From contig JACDCH010000011.1 of assembly GCA_013694495.1 (NCBI GenBank), forward strand, positions 1 through 11,838: a stretch of 11,838 bases of DNA, given 5' to 3'. Below, piece by piece: positions 1-5,179 of this stretch. The stretch is from Acidimicrobiia bacterium (GTDB taxonomy: Bacteria; Actinomycetota; Acidimicrobiia; Acidimicrobiales; JACDCH01). The position numbers and the translations under genes are program-made. Under the pieces are notes generated by a model. The model saw only the letters and a list, made by a program, of their open reading frames with translations. It was not told where the DNA came from and ran no database searches. Position 1 is the first letter of the stretch; the number at the start of each line of letters is the position of its first letter.

Positions 1-2
1 CC

Positions 3-818
3 GCCCCGCCGCCCGCGCCGGTCGAAGAGGAGCAGCCCGCCGCGGCCGAGCCAGCCGCGCTCGACGAGGTCGACGGCGACCCCCGGCCGGGTCGGGGCCG
101 GCTCGGCTCCTTCCTCGTCGAGCGTCCAACGTCCCCGGTCGCCTTTCACCGCGCCTTCGACGCGGTGCTCTTCGACTTCGCCGGCGTCGTGGTGGCCTCG
201 CCGTACCCCGCCCTGGCCGGGATGGCGGCCAGCGTCGGGCTCGACGGCGGCGACGTCCTCGACCTCACCGTGGGCCCCCAGCACCGCGACACCGACCACC
301 CGTTCCACCGCCTCGAGCGGGGCGAGATCAGCCCGGCCCAGTACGACGAGGAGCTCGCGGTCCGCCTCGAGGGCGCCCGGGCACCGATCACCTACGACGT
401 CATCCGCAACGCGTTCGCCGGCCTCGACGTGAACGAGGTCGTCATCGAGTACCTCGAGGAGCTGCGCGCCGACGGCTACCGGACCGCGCTGATCTCCAAC
501 AACTTCCGCGACATCGCCTTCCACTGGAAGCAGATGCTCCCGCTGCACCAGCTGTTCGACCTCGTGATCGACAGCTCGGCCTACGGCATCCGCAAGCCGA
601 ACCCGGCGATCTACCGGTTGGCCCTCGACAAGCTCGGCGGCATCCAGCCCCAGCGGAGCGTCTACGTCGACGACGGGCTCGGCAACGTCGAGGGAGCCCG
701 GTCGATCGGCATGCACGGGGTCCACGTCGTGCGCGACCCGGGCTTCGCGCTGCGCCAGATCGACACGCTCCTGGGCCGCTCGACGGCCGGGGGCGAGGAG
801 CTGGATCCCGAGGCTTGA
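3..818 (+). CDS. HAD-IA phosphatase, epoxide hydrolase N-terminal-like (5' partial)
   Basis: HAD-superfamily hydrolase whose reading frame is open to the left edge. A GTG at 165 would give 217 residues, but it falls inside the first core strand (FDAVLFDFAG), so the true start lies upstream and residues before it form a Pro/Ala/Glu linker (about nt 3-110). Numbered from 165: motif I LFDFAGVV with nucleophile Asp4, motif II ISNN (Ser111), motif III RKPNP (Lys144), motif IV VDDGLGN (Asp169/170). RKPNP.IY and VDD...N..GAR resemble the soluble epoxide hydrolase N-terminal/ACAD10-type phosphatases, where the usual second Asp of DxD is often Gly; here it is Ala6. Expected role: cytosolic phosphomonoesterase or related hydrolase, substrate unknown. 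The stop sits inside an inverted repeat. The linker suggests an upstream domain, possibly a fusion. Fold assignment is confident; substrate is not. Confidence 0.85.
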   Translation, partial: APPPAPVEEEQPAAAEPAALDEVDGDPRPGRGRLGSFLVERPTSPVAFHRAFDAVLFDFAGVVVASPYPALAGMAASVGLDGGDVLDLTVGPQHRDTDHPFHRLERGEISPAQYDEELAVRLEGARAPITYDVIRNAFAGLDVNEVVIEYLEELRADGYRTALISNNFRDIAFHWKQMLPLHQLFDLVIDSSAYGIRKPNPAIYRLALDKLGGIQPQRSVYVDDGLGNVEGARSIGMHGVHVVRDPGFALRQIDTLLGRSTAGGEELDPEA

Positions 819-832
819 CCCGGCGGTCAAGC
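813..832. promoter_or_regulatory. Perfect 8-bp inverted repeat overlapping HAD stop and a possible -35
   Basis: GCTTGACC-CGGC-GGTCAAGC is a perfect 8-bp stem with a 4-nt loop that contains the TGA of the HAD gene. It has no following T-run, so it is either an actinobacterial-style terminator or an operator. TTGACC (815-820) within it is a good -35 match, and CAGACT (837-842) lies 16 bp downstream as a weaker -10, pointing at the ferritin-like operon starting at 889. Which role it plays cannot be decided from sequence alone. Confidence 0.5.
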
Positions 833-888
833 GTGGCAGACTGGCGCCATCCGGCCGGGAGCCGGCAGAGCGCAGTCGGGGGACCACG

Positions 889-1584
889 TTGGCCGATCCA
901 GGCAAGCCGCGGGCGCCGTTCGCGCCCTGGGACCGTCGCGAGCTCCCGGGCGCCTTCGGCGTCGAGGAGACCGCCCGCCGGGTCGGCCACTACAAGTGGA
1001 TCGAGATGCGGCTCTTCGAGGCGCTCGGCGGCTGGGTGGCCACGGTGCCCGAGCTCGACGTCAAGCTGCGCCTCGGCACGCACTGCTACCACCACGCCTG
1101 GCACGCCGAGCTCTTCCACAAGCGCCTGCCGGAGCTGCGGGAGATGAACCCCGACCGGCTCACGGTCCCGCCCAACCCGGAGATCGAGGCCTTCGTCGCC
1201 GCCCTCACCGAGCCCGAGGCGAGGGACCAGACGATCGAGAAGCTGGTCGGCGTCTACCGGGTGCTGATCCCGGCCAAGATCGCCGCCTACACGTACCACC
1301 GGAACAACACCTCCACCGTCACCGACGCGCCGACGATCCGCTCGCTGAACTTCGCCCTGCACGACGAGTTCGACGACTGGCGCGACGGCGAGATGATGCT
1401 GCAGTCGCTCATCGACTCGCCCGAGGAGATCCGCCGGGCCGCCGACCACCAGGTCCGCCTCCAGGAGCTGCTCCTCGCCGCCGGCGGCATCGCCGGGCCC
1501 GGGACGCTGGGCGACCCGTACGCCACCGGGTCGGGCCACGACCCCACCGCCATCGAGAACGACCGAAACGGAGTGCCCGCATGA
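889..1584 (+). CDS. Ferritin-like protein with degenerate metal site
   Basis: 231-residue protein that I read as a four-helix ferritin-like fold. TTG start at 889, chosen because GGGGGACC (about 878-885) lies just upstream and no better start follows. Helix A (residues 26-50) carries Glu39 and Glu44. Helix B (58-84) is His-rich and holds E74xxH77 within HAWHAELFHKRL. Helix C (about 118-140) shows no Glu in the expected ligand position. Helix D is around residue 170, with DEFDDWRDGE, where the usual ExxH has Asp in place of His. The metal site therefore looks incomplete. Its stop overlaps the start of the next gene (ATGA at 1581-1584), so the two are probably translationally coupled and may form a heteromer. 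No membrane segment or signal peptide. Specific function unknown; it could be a structural partner of the intact diiron protein downstream. Confidence 0.75.
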   Translation: MADPGKPRAPFAPWDRRELPGAFGVEETARRVGHYKWIEMRLFEALGGWVATVPELDVKLRLGTHCYHHAWHAELFHKRLPELREMNPDRLTVPPNPEIEAFVAALTEPEARDQTIEKLVGVYRVLIPAKIAAYTYHRNNTSTVTDAPTIRSLNFALHDEFDDWRDGEMMLQSLIDSPEEIRRAADHQVRLQELLLAAGGIAGPGTLGDPYATGSGHDPTAIENDRNGVPA

Positions 1585-2435
1585 GGAAGATCTTCCCCGT
1601 CGAGGAACTGGCCCGCGACGACCGGTTCGTGCGGGTCCACATGGCCGAGCGGATCGCCGACGGCCGCAACGCGACCAACACCCGGGGCGGCGGCCCCGGC
1701 CGGCTGACCCCCGAGCGGTCCGACGCGCCCGACGCCGCCCGCCAGCTGATGCACGGCATCTTCGTGGGCGAGATCCAGGCGCTCGAGGGTGCCGGCCGCA
1801 CGTGCTGGGACTTCCCCGTCGGCAAGGTCACCGACGACACGCCCGACGCCGTGCCGTTCGAGCTCAAGCTCGACATGGCCCGGCAGTGCTGGGACGAGGC
1901 CCGCCACTGCGAGATCTCCATCAAGCTGAGCGACTGGATGGGCACCGAGATCGGCGAGTTCTCCGAGTCGCCCTTCCTCTACGAGGCGGCCTGCAACCCG
2001 GATCCGGTGCTGCGCCTCACCGGCGTGAACCGCGCTTTGGAGGGGCTCGCCATCGACGTGTTCAACACGATGCGGGAGTTCGGCGACAAGGCCGGCGACC
2101 CGATGCTCGAGTTCTGCGAGGACTGGATGCTCGCCGACGAGGTGACCCACGTGAAGATGGGTTCGGACTGGCTGCGCCGGCTCACCGCCAACGACAAGCC
2201 CCGCCAGGAGCGGGCGCTCGAGTTCCAGCGGGTCGTCGACAAGCTGTTCAGCCTGGGCGGGTTCCGGGGCGAGGAGGACGACAGCCCGGTGCGCCTGGCC
2301 CGCCGCTTCCGCGAGCTGGCCGGCTTCGACACCGACGAGATGGACACCCTGGCCGAGATCGCCAAGGAGGCCCGCCTCGAGGTGCAGGCCATGCAGGAGT
2401 CGGCCGCCGCCCAGAGGCTCGAGGCTGCTTCTTGA
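1581..2435 (+). CDS. DUF455-like ferritin-like diiron protein
   Basis: 284-residue soluble protein with a complete ferritin-like diiron ligand pattern: Glu64 or Glu69 on helix A (GEIQALEGAG), E106xxH109 on helix B (CWDEARHCE), Glu154 on helix C (NRALEGLAID) and E187xxH190 on helix D (ADEVTHVKMG). The helix-pair layout and the ALE..., DEARH, LEG..., DE.TH.K.G signatures resemble DUF455, a family related to MiaE-type diiron hydroxylases. Expected chemistry is O2 or peroxide activation at a carboxylate-bridged diiron (or mixed-metal) centre; the substrate is unknown. The 40 N-terminal residues before the first helix are Arg/Gly-rich and probably extended. The start ATG overlaps the previous stop, and its own stop overlaps the TTG of the next gene (2432-2435), placing it in the middle of a coupled operon. 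Confident as a coding gene and diiron fold; family name moderately sure. Confidence 0.82.
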   Translation: MRKIFPVEELARDDRFVRVHMAERIADGRNATNTRGGGPGRLTPERSDAPDAARQLMHGIFVGEIQALEGAGRTCWDFPVGKVTDDTPDAVPFELKLDMARQCWDEARHCEISIKLSDWMGTEIGEFSESPFLYEAACNPDPVLRLTGVNRALEGLAIDVFNTMREFGDKAGDPMLEFCEDWMLADEVTHVKMGSDWLRRLTANDKPRQERALEFQRVVDKLFSLGGFRGEEDDSPVRLARRFRELAGFDTDEMDTLAEIAKEARLEVQAMQESAAAQRLEAAS

Positions 2436-3007
2436 TCTCCACGGGCCGGGTCACGGTCAAGCCCGAGGAGTTCAAGCTTGTCGAGTTCGACCGCGCCGAG
2501 ATCGTCGCGGTGATCGAGCGCCTGCTCGACGCCATCGGGCTCGACCGTCCCGTCGTGCTCGACGTCGACCAGACCACGCCGCTCGGCGCGACGTCGGTCG
2601 AGTCCGTCGACCCGATCGTCATCCACGCCCAGTCGGGCGCGCTCGAGGATCCCCGTCGCCTGCGGCAGCTCTCGCCCAGCGGCGCTGCCCAGAACCTGGG
2701 CCGGCTGCTCATCCGCGTCGCGGACCGGCTCGACCCGGCGTTCACCGCGGGCGGCGAGCCACCGGCCGACAGCAAGCTCACGCTGCTCCAGCACGAGGCG
2801 TGGGACACGTACGCGCTCGGCCGCCTCGTGCGGCTCGGCTTCACCCACCACGCCGACCGCCAGAGCGCGCTCTACCGGTTCCGCACCCGCCACGGCTTCA
2901 CCGACGGTGCCGACGAGCGCTTCGACGCGCTGTGGAGGGGGTCGGGCCTCACCTGGGGGGACATCGATCGCCTGTCCGCTGAGGCCGCCGCCGTCACCGC
3001 GGCCTGA
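2432..3007 (+). CDS. Conserved-looking protein of unknown function, third gene of ferritin-like operon
   Basis: 191 residues from a TTG at 2432 whose codon overlaps the preceding stop (TTGA); a later in-frame GTG at 2510 is the alternative and would remove 26 residues. I do not recognise a family. The protein is soluble, with an N-terminal acidic alpha/beta-like part (DRAEIVAVIERLLDAIGL, then VVLDVDQTTPLG) and a helical C-terminal half rich in His, Arg and aromatic residues (LLQHEAWDTYALGRL, then FTHHADRQSALYRF and RHGFTDGADERFD), ending in LTWGDIDRL. No transmembrane segment, signal peptide or Cys cluster. Strict overlap with the diiron gene suggests a shared function, for example an accessory or assembly subunit, but that is inference from context only. 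Strong third-position GC supports real coding. Confidence 0.75.
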   Translation: MISTGRVTVKPEEFKLVEFDRAEIVAVIERLLDAIGLDRPVVLDVDQTTPLGATSVESVDPIVIHAQSGALEDPRRLRQLSPSGAAQNLGRLLIRVADRLDPAFTAGGEPPADSKLTLLQHEAWDTYALGRLVRLGFTHHADRQSALYRFRTRHGFTDGADERFDALWRGSGLTWGDIDRLSAEAAAVTAA

Positions 3008-3018
3008 CCCCCGCCCCC

Positions 3019-3036
3019 TCAGTTGAGGTCGTGGGC
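3019..3036. repeat. 18-bp direct repeat, left copy, matching the 3' end of the ABM monooxygenase gene
   Basis: This stretch matches 3297-3314 at 16 of 18 positions. Read on the minus strand it encodes SAHDLN-stop, the same C-terminal residues as the ABM monooxygenase ending at 3297. Similarity continues weakly to GCTGA with a 2-nt indel and then stops. It looks like a remnant of a duplicated gene end on the far side of the MITE-like element. Confidence 0.5.
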
Positions 3037-3069
3037 GCTGAGCCGGAGCCGAGCCGAAGGCGAGGCGAC

Positions 3070-3235
3070 CTAGTGTCCCGGACGGTTGGTTCGTGGATGA
3101 AAGCGGCGAGTCAGATTCGTCATTTGGCAAGGACGCAGGCCGACGGACTCCCCCAGCGAATGCGAGGCCGAGGACGCCGCCAGGGGCGAATCTGGCCGCC
3201 GAATTCGCCACATGATCAGCCTTCCGGGACACTAG
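3070..3235. mobile_element. MITE-like inverted-repeat element (166 bp, non-coding)
   Basis: The ends are perfect 13-bp inverted repeats, CTAGTGTCCCGGA at 3070-3082 and its complement at 3223-3235. Complementarity continues imperfectly inward for about 58 nt per arm (3070-3128 against 3178-3235), including the exact inner block CAGATTCG (3112-3119 / 3187-3194), so most of the element can fold into one long hairpin. Both ends carry CTAG, compatible with a TA duplication (Tc1/IS630-like) or a CTAG duplication; outer flanks show no longer target duplication. Composition is less GC-rich than the neighbours and no credible ORF is present. Size, full-length hairpin and absence of a transposase fit a miniature element mobilised in trans. 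The parent family is not determined. Confidence 0.68.
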
Positions 3236-3250
3236 AGACACAGCGTCGTG

Positions 3251-3275
3251 TTTCGGCCGGCGGAGCCGGTCGAAA
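3251..3275. terminator. Hairpin downstream of the ABM gene (possible terminator)
   Basis: An 11-bp stem TTTCGGCCGGC / GCCGGTCGAAA, with one G-T wobble, closes a GGA loop. It lies 22 nt beyond the minus-strand stop of the ABM gene and 16 nt outside the MITE-like element. There is no clear T-run on either strand, so it would be an imperfect intrinsic terminator, of the kind common in GC-rich actinobacteria. Confidence 0.4.
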
Positions 3276-3296
3276 TGAGAACTTGGCGACGGGCGG

Positions 3297-3611
3297 TCAG
3301 TTCAGGTCGTGAGCTGAAATGGCGTCGTACAGGTCGATGCGGGGCGGGGCCGCGAGCACGCCCCGGCAGCCCTCGGCCAGCTCGACGAGGTCGGCCGAGT
3401 CGAAGTGGACCCGTTGGTGCTCCGGGCTCTCCCATTTGGAGATCACGAGGTAGGTGCCCGGCTTCGTGGCCGAGGCCAGCAGGTCGACGTTGCGGCAGCC
3501 GGCGTGGCCGCGGGCGAGCACCGCGTACTTGGACAGCAACCCCAGCATGCGCACGGGGTCGGACGCGTCGAACGACATCGTCACCACCACGAGCTCCACG
3601 TCGTCGGCCAC
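3297..3611 (-). CDS. Antibiotic biosynthesis monooxygenase (ABM)-domain protein
   Basis: 104-residue protein made of a single ABM/YgiN-like ferredoxin-type fold: first strand VELVVVTMSFDA, helix DPVRMLGLLSKYAVLARGH, strand GCRNVDLLAS, strand TYLVISKWES, then a helix containing PEHQRVHFDSADLVEL and the final strand ending YDAISAHDLN. The K-W-E-S-x-E-x-x-x-x-H-x-x-S pattern is the family hallmark. Such proteins are usually dimeric cofactor-independent monooxygenases or small quinol/heme-degrading enzymes; the substrate here is not predictable. GTG at 3611 was chosen because a TAGCTT box ends 9 nt upstream, fitting a leaderless mRNA. A GTG at 3599, 11 nt after GGGAGG, is an alternative giving 100 residues. 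It is divergent from the sigma factor gene. Its last 18 bp recur at 3019-3036 beyond the MITE-like element. Confidence 0.85.
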   Translation of the reverse strand: MADDVELVVVTMSFDASDPVRMLGLLSKYAVLARGHAGCRNVDLLASATKPGTYLVISKWESPEHQRVHFDSADLVELAEGCRGVLAAPPRIDLYDAISAHDLN

Positions 3612-3620
3612 CTCCCGGAG

Positions 3621-3626
3621 AAGCTA
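3621..3626 (-). promoter_or_regulatory. Leaderless -10 box (TAGCTT) for the ABM gene
   Basis: On the minus strand TAGCTT matches the actinobacterial TANNNT -10, and its last base is 9 nt from the GTG at 3611. Transcription would therefore start at or within a few bases of the start codon. No convincing -35 is visible. Confidence 0.45.
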
Positions 3627-3735
3627 CGAGACCCCGGCCCGTGACGTGGCCGGCACCACCCGAACGGACCGGTACCCTGGGCCGGCCCTCGCGGGACGAC
3701 CGGCCCCGCCGCAATCTCCACCGAAACGAGCACCG

Positions 3736-3744
3736 AGGAGAGGG
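3736..3744 (+). promoter_or_regulatory. Ribosome binding site deciding the TTG start of the sigma factor
   Basis: GAGGAGAGG ends 2 nt before TTG 3747, with its AGGAG core 7 nt from the start. This supports the TTG, which also gives the expected N-terminus just before conserved region 1.2. A TACCCT at 3673-3678 could be a -10 but has no good -35. Confidence 0.55.
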
Positions 3745-3746
3745 CT

Positions 3747-4685
3747 TTGGCCAAGGAGCGCGCCGAGCGGGACGAGGAGGACCTGGTCCGCCTCTACCTG
3801 ACCGACATCGGTCAGTACCCGTTGCTCACGAAGGACGACGAGGTCCGCCTCGCCCAGGCCATCGAGGAGGGCACCGCGGCCCGCATCGCGCTCGAGGCCG
3901 CCGGCCGCGACATCAGCCCCGCGCTGAAGCGCGACCTCCGCCGCACCGCCCGGCTCGGCGCCGAGGCCGAGCGCACGTTCGTGCAGTCGAACCTCCGCCT
4001 CGTGGTGTCCATCGCCAAGAAGTACCAGGCGTCGGGGCTCCCGCTGCTCGACCTGATCCAGGAGGGCAACCTCGGCCTCATGCACGCGGTCGAGAAGTTC
4101 GACTGGCGCAAGGGGTTCAAGTTCTCGACGTACGCCACGTGGTGGATCCGCCAGGCCATCACCCGCGGCATCGCCAACACCGGCCGCACGATCCGCCTCC
4201 CGGTGCACGCCGGCGACACGCTCGCCCGGCTGCAGAAGGCGAGGGTCCGCCTGGAGCTGAAGCTGGGCCGGCCGGCCACCCTCGCCGAGCTCTCGGCCGA
4301 GGTGGAGATGCCCGAGGACAAGGTCACCGAGGCGCTGCGCTTCGCGGCCGAGCCGCTCTCGCTCTCGGAACCGCTGCGCGAGGACGGCGATGCCGAGCTC
4401 GGCGACGTCGTCGAGGACCGCTCCGCCGAGTCGCCGTTCGAGGTGGCCGCCACCGCGCTGTTGCCCGAGGAGATCACCCGCCTGCTCGCTCCCCTCGACG
4501 ACCGCGAACGCGAGATCCTCAAGCTCCGCTTCGGCCTCGACCGGGGCGAGCCCCGCACACTCGAGGAGGTGGGCGAGCTCTTCAGCCTCACCCGCGAGCG
4601 CATCCGCCAGATCGAGGCGCGCGCCATGTCGAAGCTGCGCCACCCGAGCAGCGACACCGGCGCCCGCGACCTCCTCGCCGTCTGA
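3747..4685 (+). CDS. RNA polymerase sigma-70 family factor (group 2, primary-like)
   Basis: 312-residue sigma factor. Region 1.2 covers residues 11-42 (DLVRLYLTDIGQYPLLT then EVRLAQAIEEG). A short non-conserved insert (50-70) precedes regions 2.1-2.4 (77-145: NLRLVVSIAKKY, LDLIQEGNLGL, KFSTYATWWIRQAITRGIAN), region 3 runs about 146-225, and regions 4.1-4.2 are at 240-298 (DDREREILKLRFGL, TLEEVGELFSLTRERIRQIEARA). The aromatic/basic -10 recognition segment and the region 4.2 helix-turn-helix are intact. There is no region 1.1 and no acidic N-terminal extension, so it is shorter than a primary SigA/HrdB and best called group 2 (SigB/HrdD-like), although a compact primary factor cannot be excluded. 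It directs promoter recognition by core RNA polymerase. No anti-sigma factor is adjacent. A PemK-like gene follows within about 30 nt. Confidence 0.93.
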   Translation: MAKERAERDEEDLVRLYLTDIGQYPLLTKDDEVRLAQAIEEGTAARIALEAAGRDISPALKRDLRRTARLGAEAERTFVQSNLRLVVSIAKKYQASGLPLLDLIQEGNLGLMHAVEKFDWRKGFKFSTYATWWIRQAITRGIANTGRTIRLPVHAGDTLARLQKARVRLELKLGRPATLAELSAEVEMPEDKVTEALRFAAEPLSLSEPLREDGDAELGDVVEDRSAESPFEVAATALLPEEITRLLAPLDDREREILKLRFGLDRGEPRTLEEVGELFSLTRERIRQIEARAMSKLRHPSSDTGARDLLAV

Positions 4686-4716
4686 AGCGCGATCTTCCAT
4701 CGGCATCGTCTCCGCA

Positions 4717-5136
4717 CTGAAGCAACGGGCTGCGGTCCGTCGCGACCGGATCGTCGTCTCCTACGAGCCCAGCCGCGACGGCGACGCCGATCCGGGCGAG
4801 GTCGTGTGGGGGTGGGTGCCGTACGAGGACGACCCGAGCCAGGGCAAGGACCGGCCCGTCGTCGTGATCGGCCGGTGGGGCACCGATCTCGCCGCGGTGC
4901 GGCTCACGTCGAAGGAACGGCCGGGCGACCCCGAACGGCTGGCGGTCGGCACCGGCGGCTGGGACCCGAGTGGCCGGGAGAGCTGGGCCTGCATCGACCG
5001 TGTCCTGCGCTTCCGTCCTGGCGACGTCCGCCGCGAGGGCAGCGCCCTCGACCGCACCCGCTTCCGGGCCGTCGTCGACGCGGTCCAGGCCCACCACGCT
5101 GCGAGGGCCGGCCGCGGCGGGCGCTCGAGACGCTGA
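4717..5136 (+). CDS. PemK/MazF-family protein without visible antitoxin
   Basis: About 139 residues. The conserved part, DADPGEVVWGWVPYEDD-x-x-QGKDRPVVVIGR, then LTSKER, VGTGGWDPSGRESW, DRVLRFRPGDVRREG and LDRTRF..VVDAV..HH, matches the actinobacterial branch of PemK/MazF-like proteins (SH3-like barrel; the family includes mRNA endonuclease toxins). The start is uncertain. After the sigma stop the frame has no ATG, GTG or TTG until GTG 4804, which would cut into the first conserved strand (residue 30). CTG at 4717 is a plausible start, or translation may use another rare codon or read from inside the sigma gene. No Shine-Dalgarno precedes 4717. No small antitoxin-like ORF flanks it, so either the antitoxin is elsewhere or this branch is not a toxin. 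Likely co-transcribed with the sigma factor. Confidence 0.78.
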   Translation: MKQRAAVRRDRIVVSYEPSRDGDADPGEVVWGWVPYEDDPSQGKDRPVVVIGRWGTDLAAVRLTSKERPGDPERLAVGTGGWDPSGRESWACIDRVLRFRPGDVRREGSALDRTRFRAVVDAVQAHHAARAGRGGRSRR

Positions 5137-5154
5137 CCCCGACTCGCAGGCGAG

Positions 5155-5179
5155 CTACGGCACGAGGCCCGGGCCGTAG
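5155..5179. terminator. Hairpin between convergent genes (possible bidirectional terminator)
   Basis: CTACGGC / GCCGTAG form a perfect 7-bp stem around an 11-nt GC-rich loop. It lies 18 nt after the PemK-like stop and covers the last codons and stop of the minus-strand SLH gene. Position between convergent genes suits a shared terminator, but there is no T-run and part of it is coding. Confidence 0.35.

Noticed and set aside
442..1539. Long minus-strand open frame opposite the HAD and first ferritin-like genes
   Set aside because: Composition is Arg/Gly/Val-rich without domains; it is the complementary shadow of two well-supported plus-strand genes in GC-rich DNA.
1979..3241. Long minus-strand open frame opposite the ferritin-like operon and into the MITE-like element
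   Set aside because: No recognisable motifs and it crosses a mobile element and an intergenic region; explained by high GC and the genes on the plus strand.
3031..3312. Plus-strand ORF of 93 codons across the repeat region
   Set aside because: It spans the MITE-like element and the end of the ABM gene, has no ribosome site and no coherent composition.
3747..5136. Sigma factor plus PemK-like gene as a toxin-antitoxin pair
   Set aside because: The upstream gene is a full sigma-70 factor and not an antitoxin-type DNA-binding protein; co-transcription is plausible but not a TA module.
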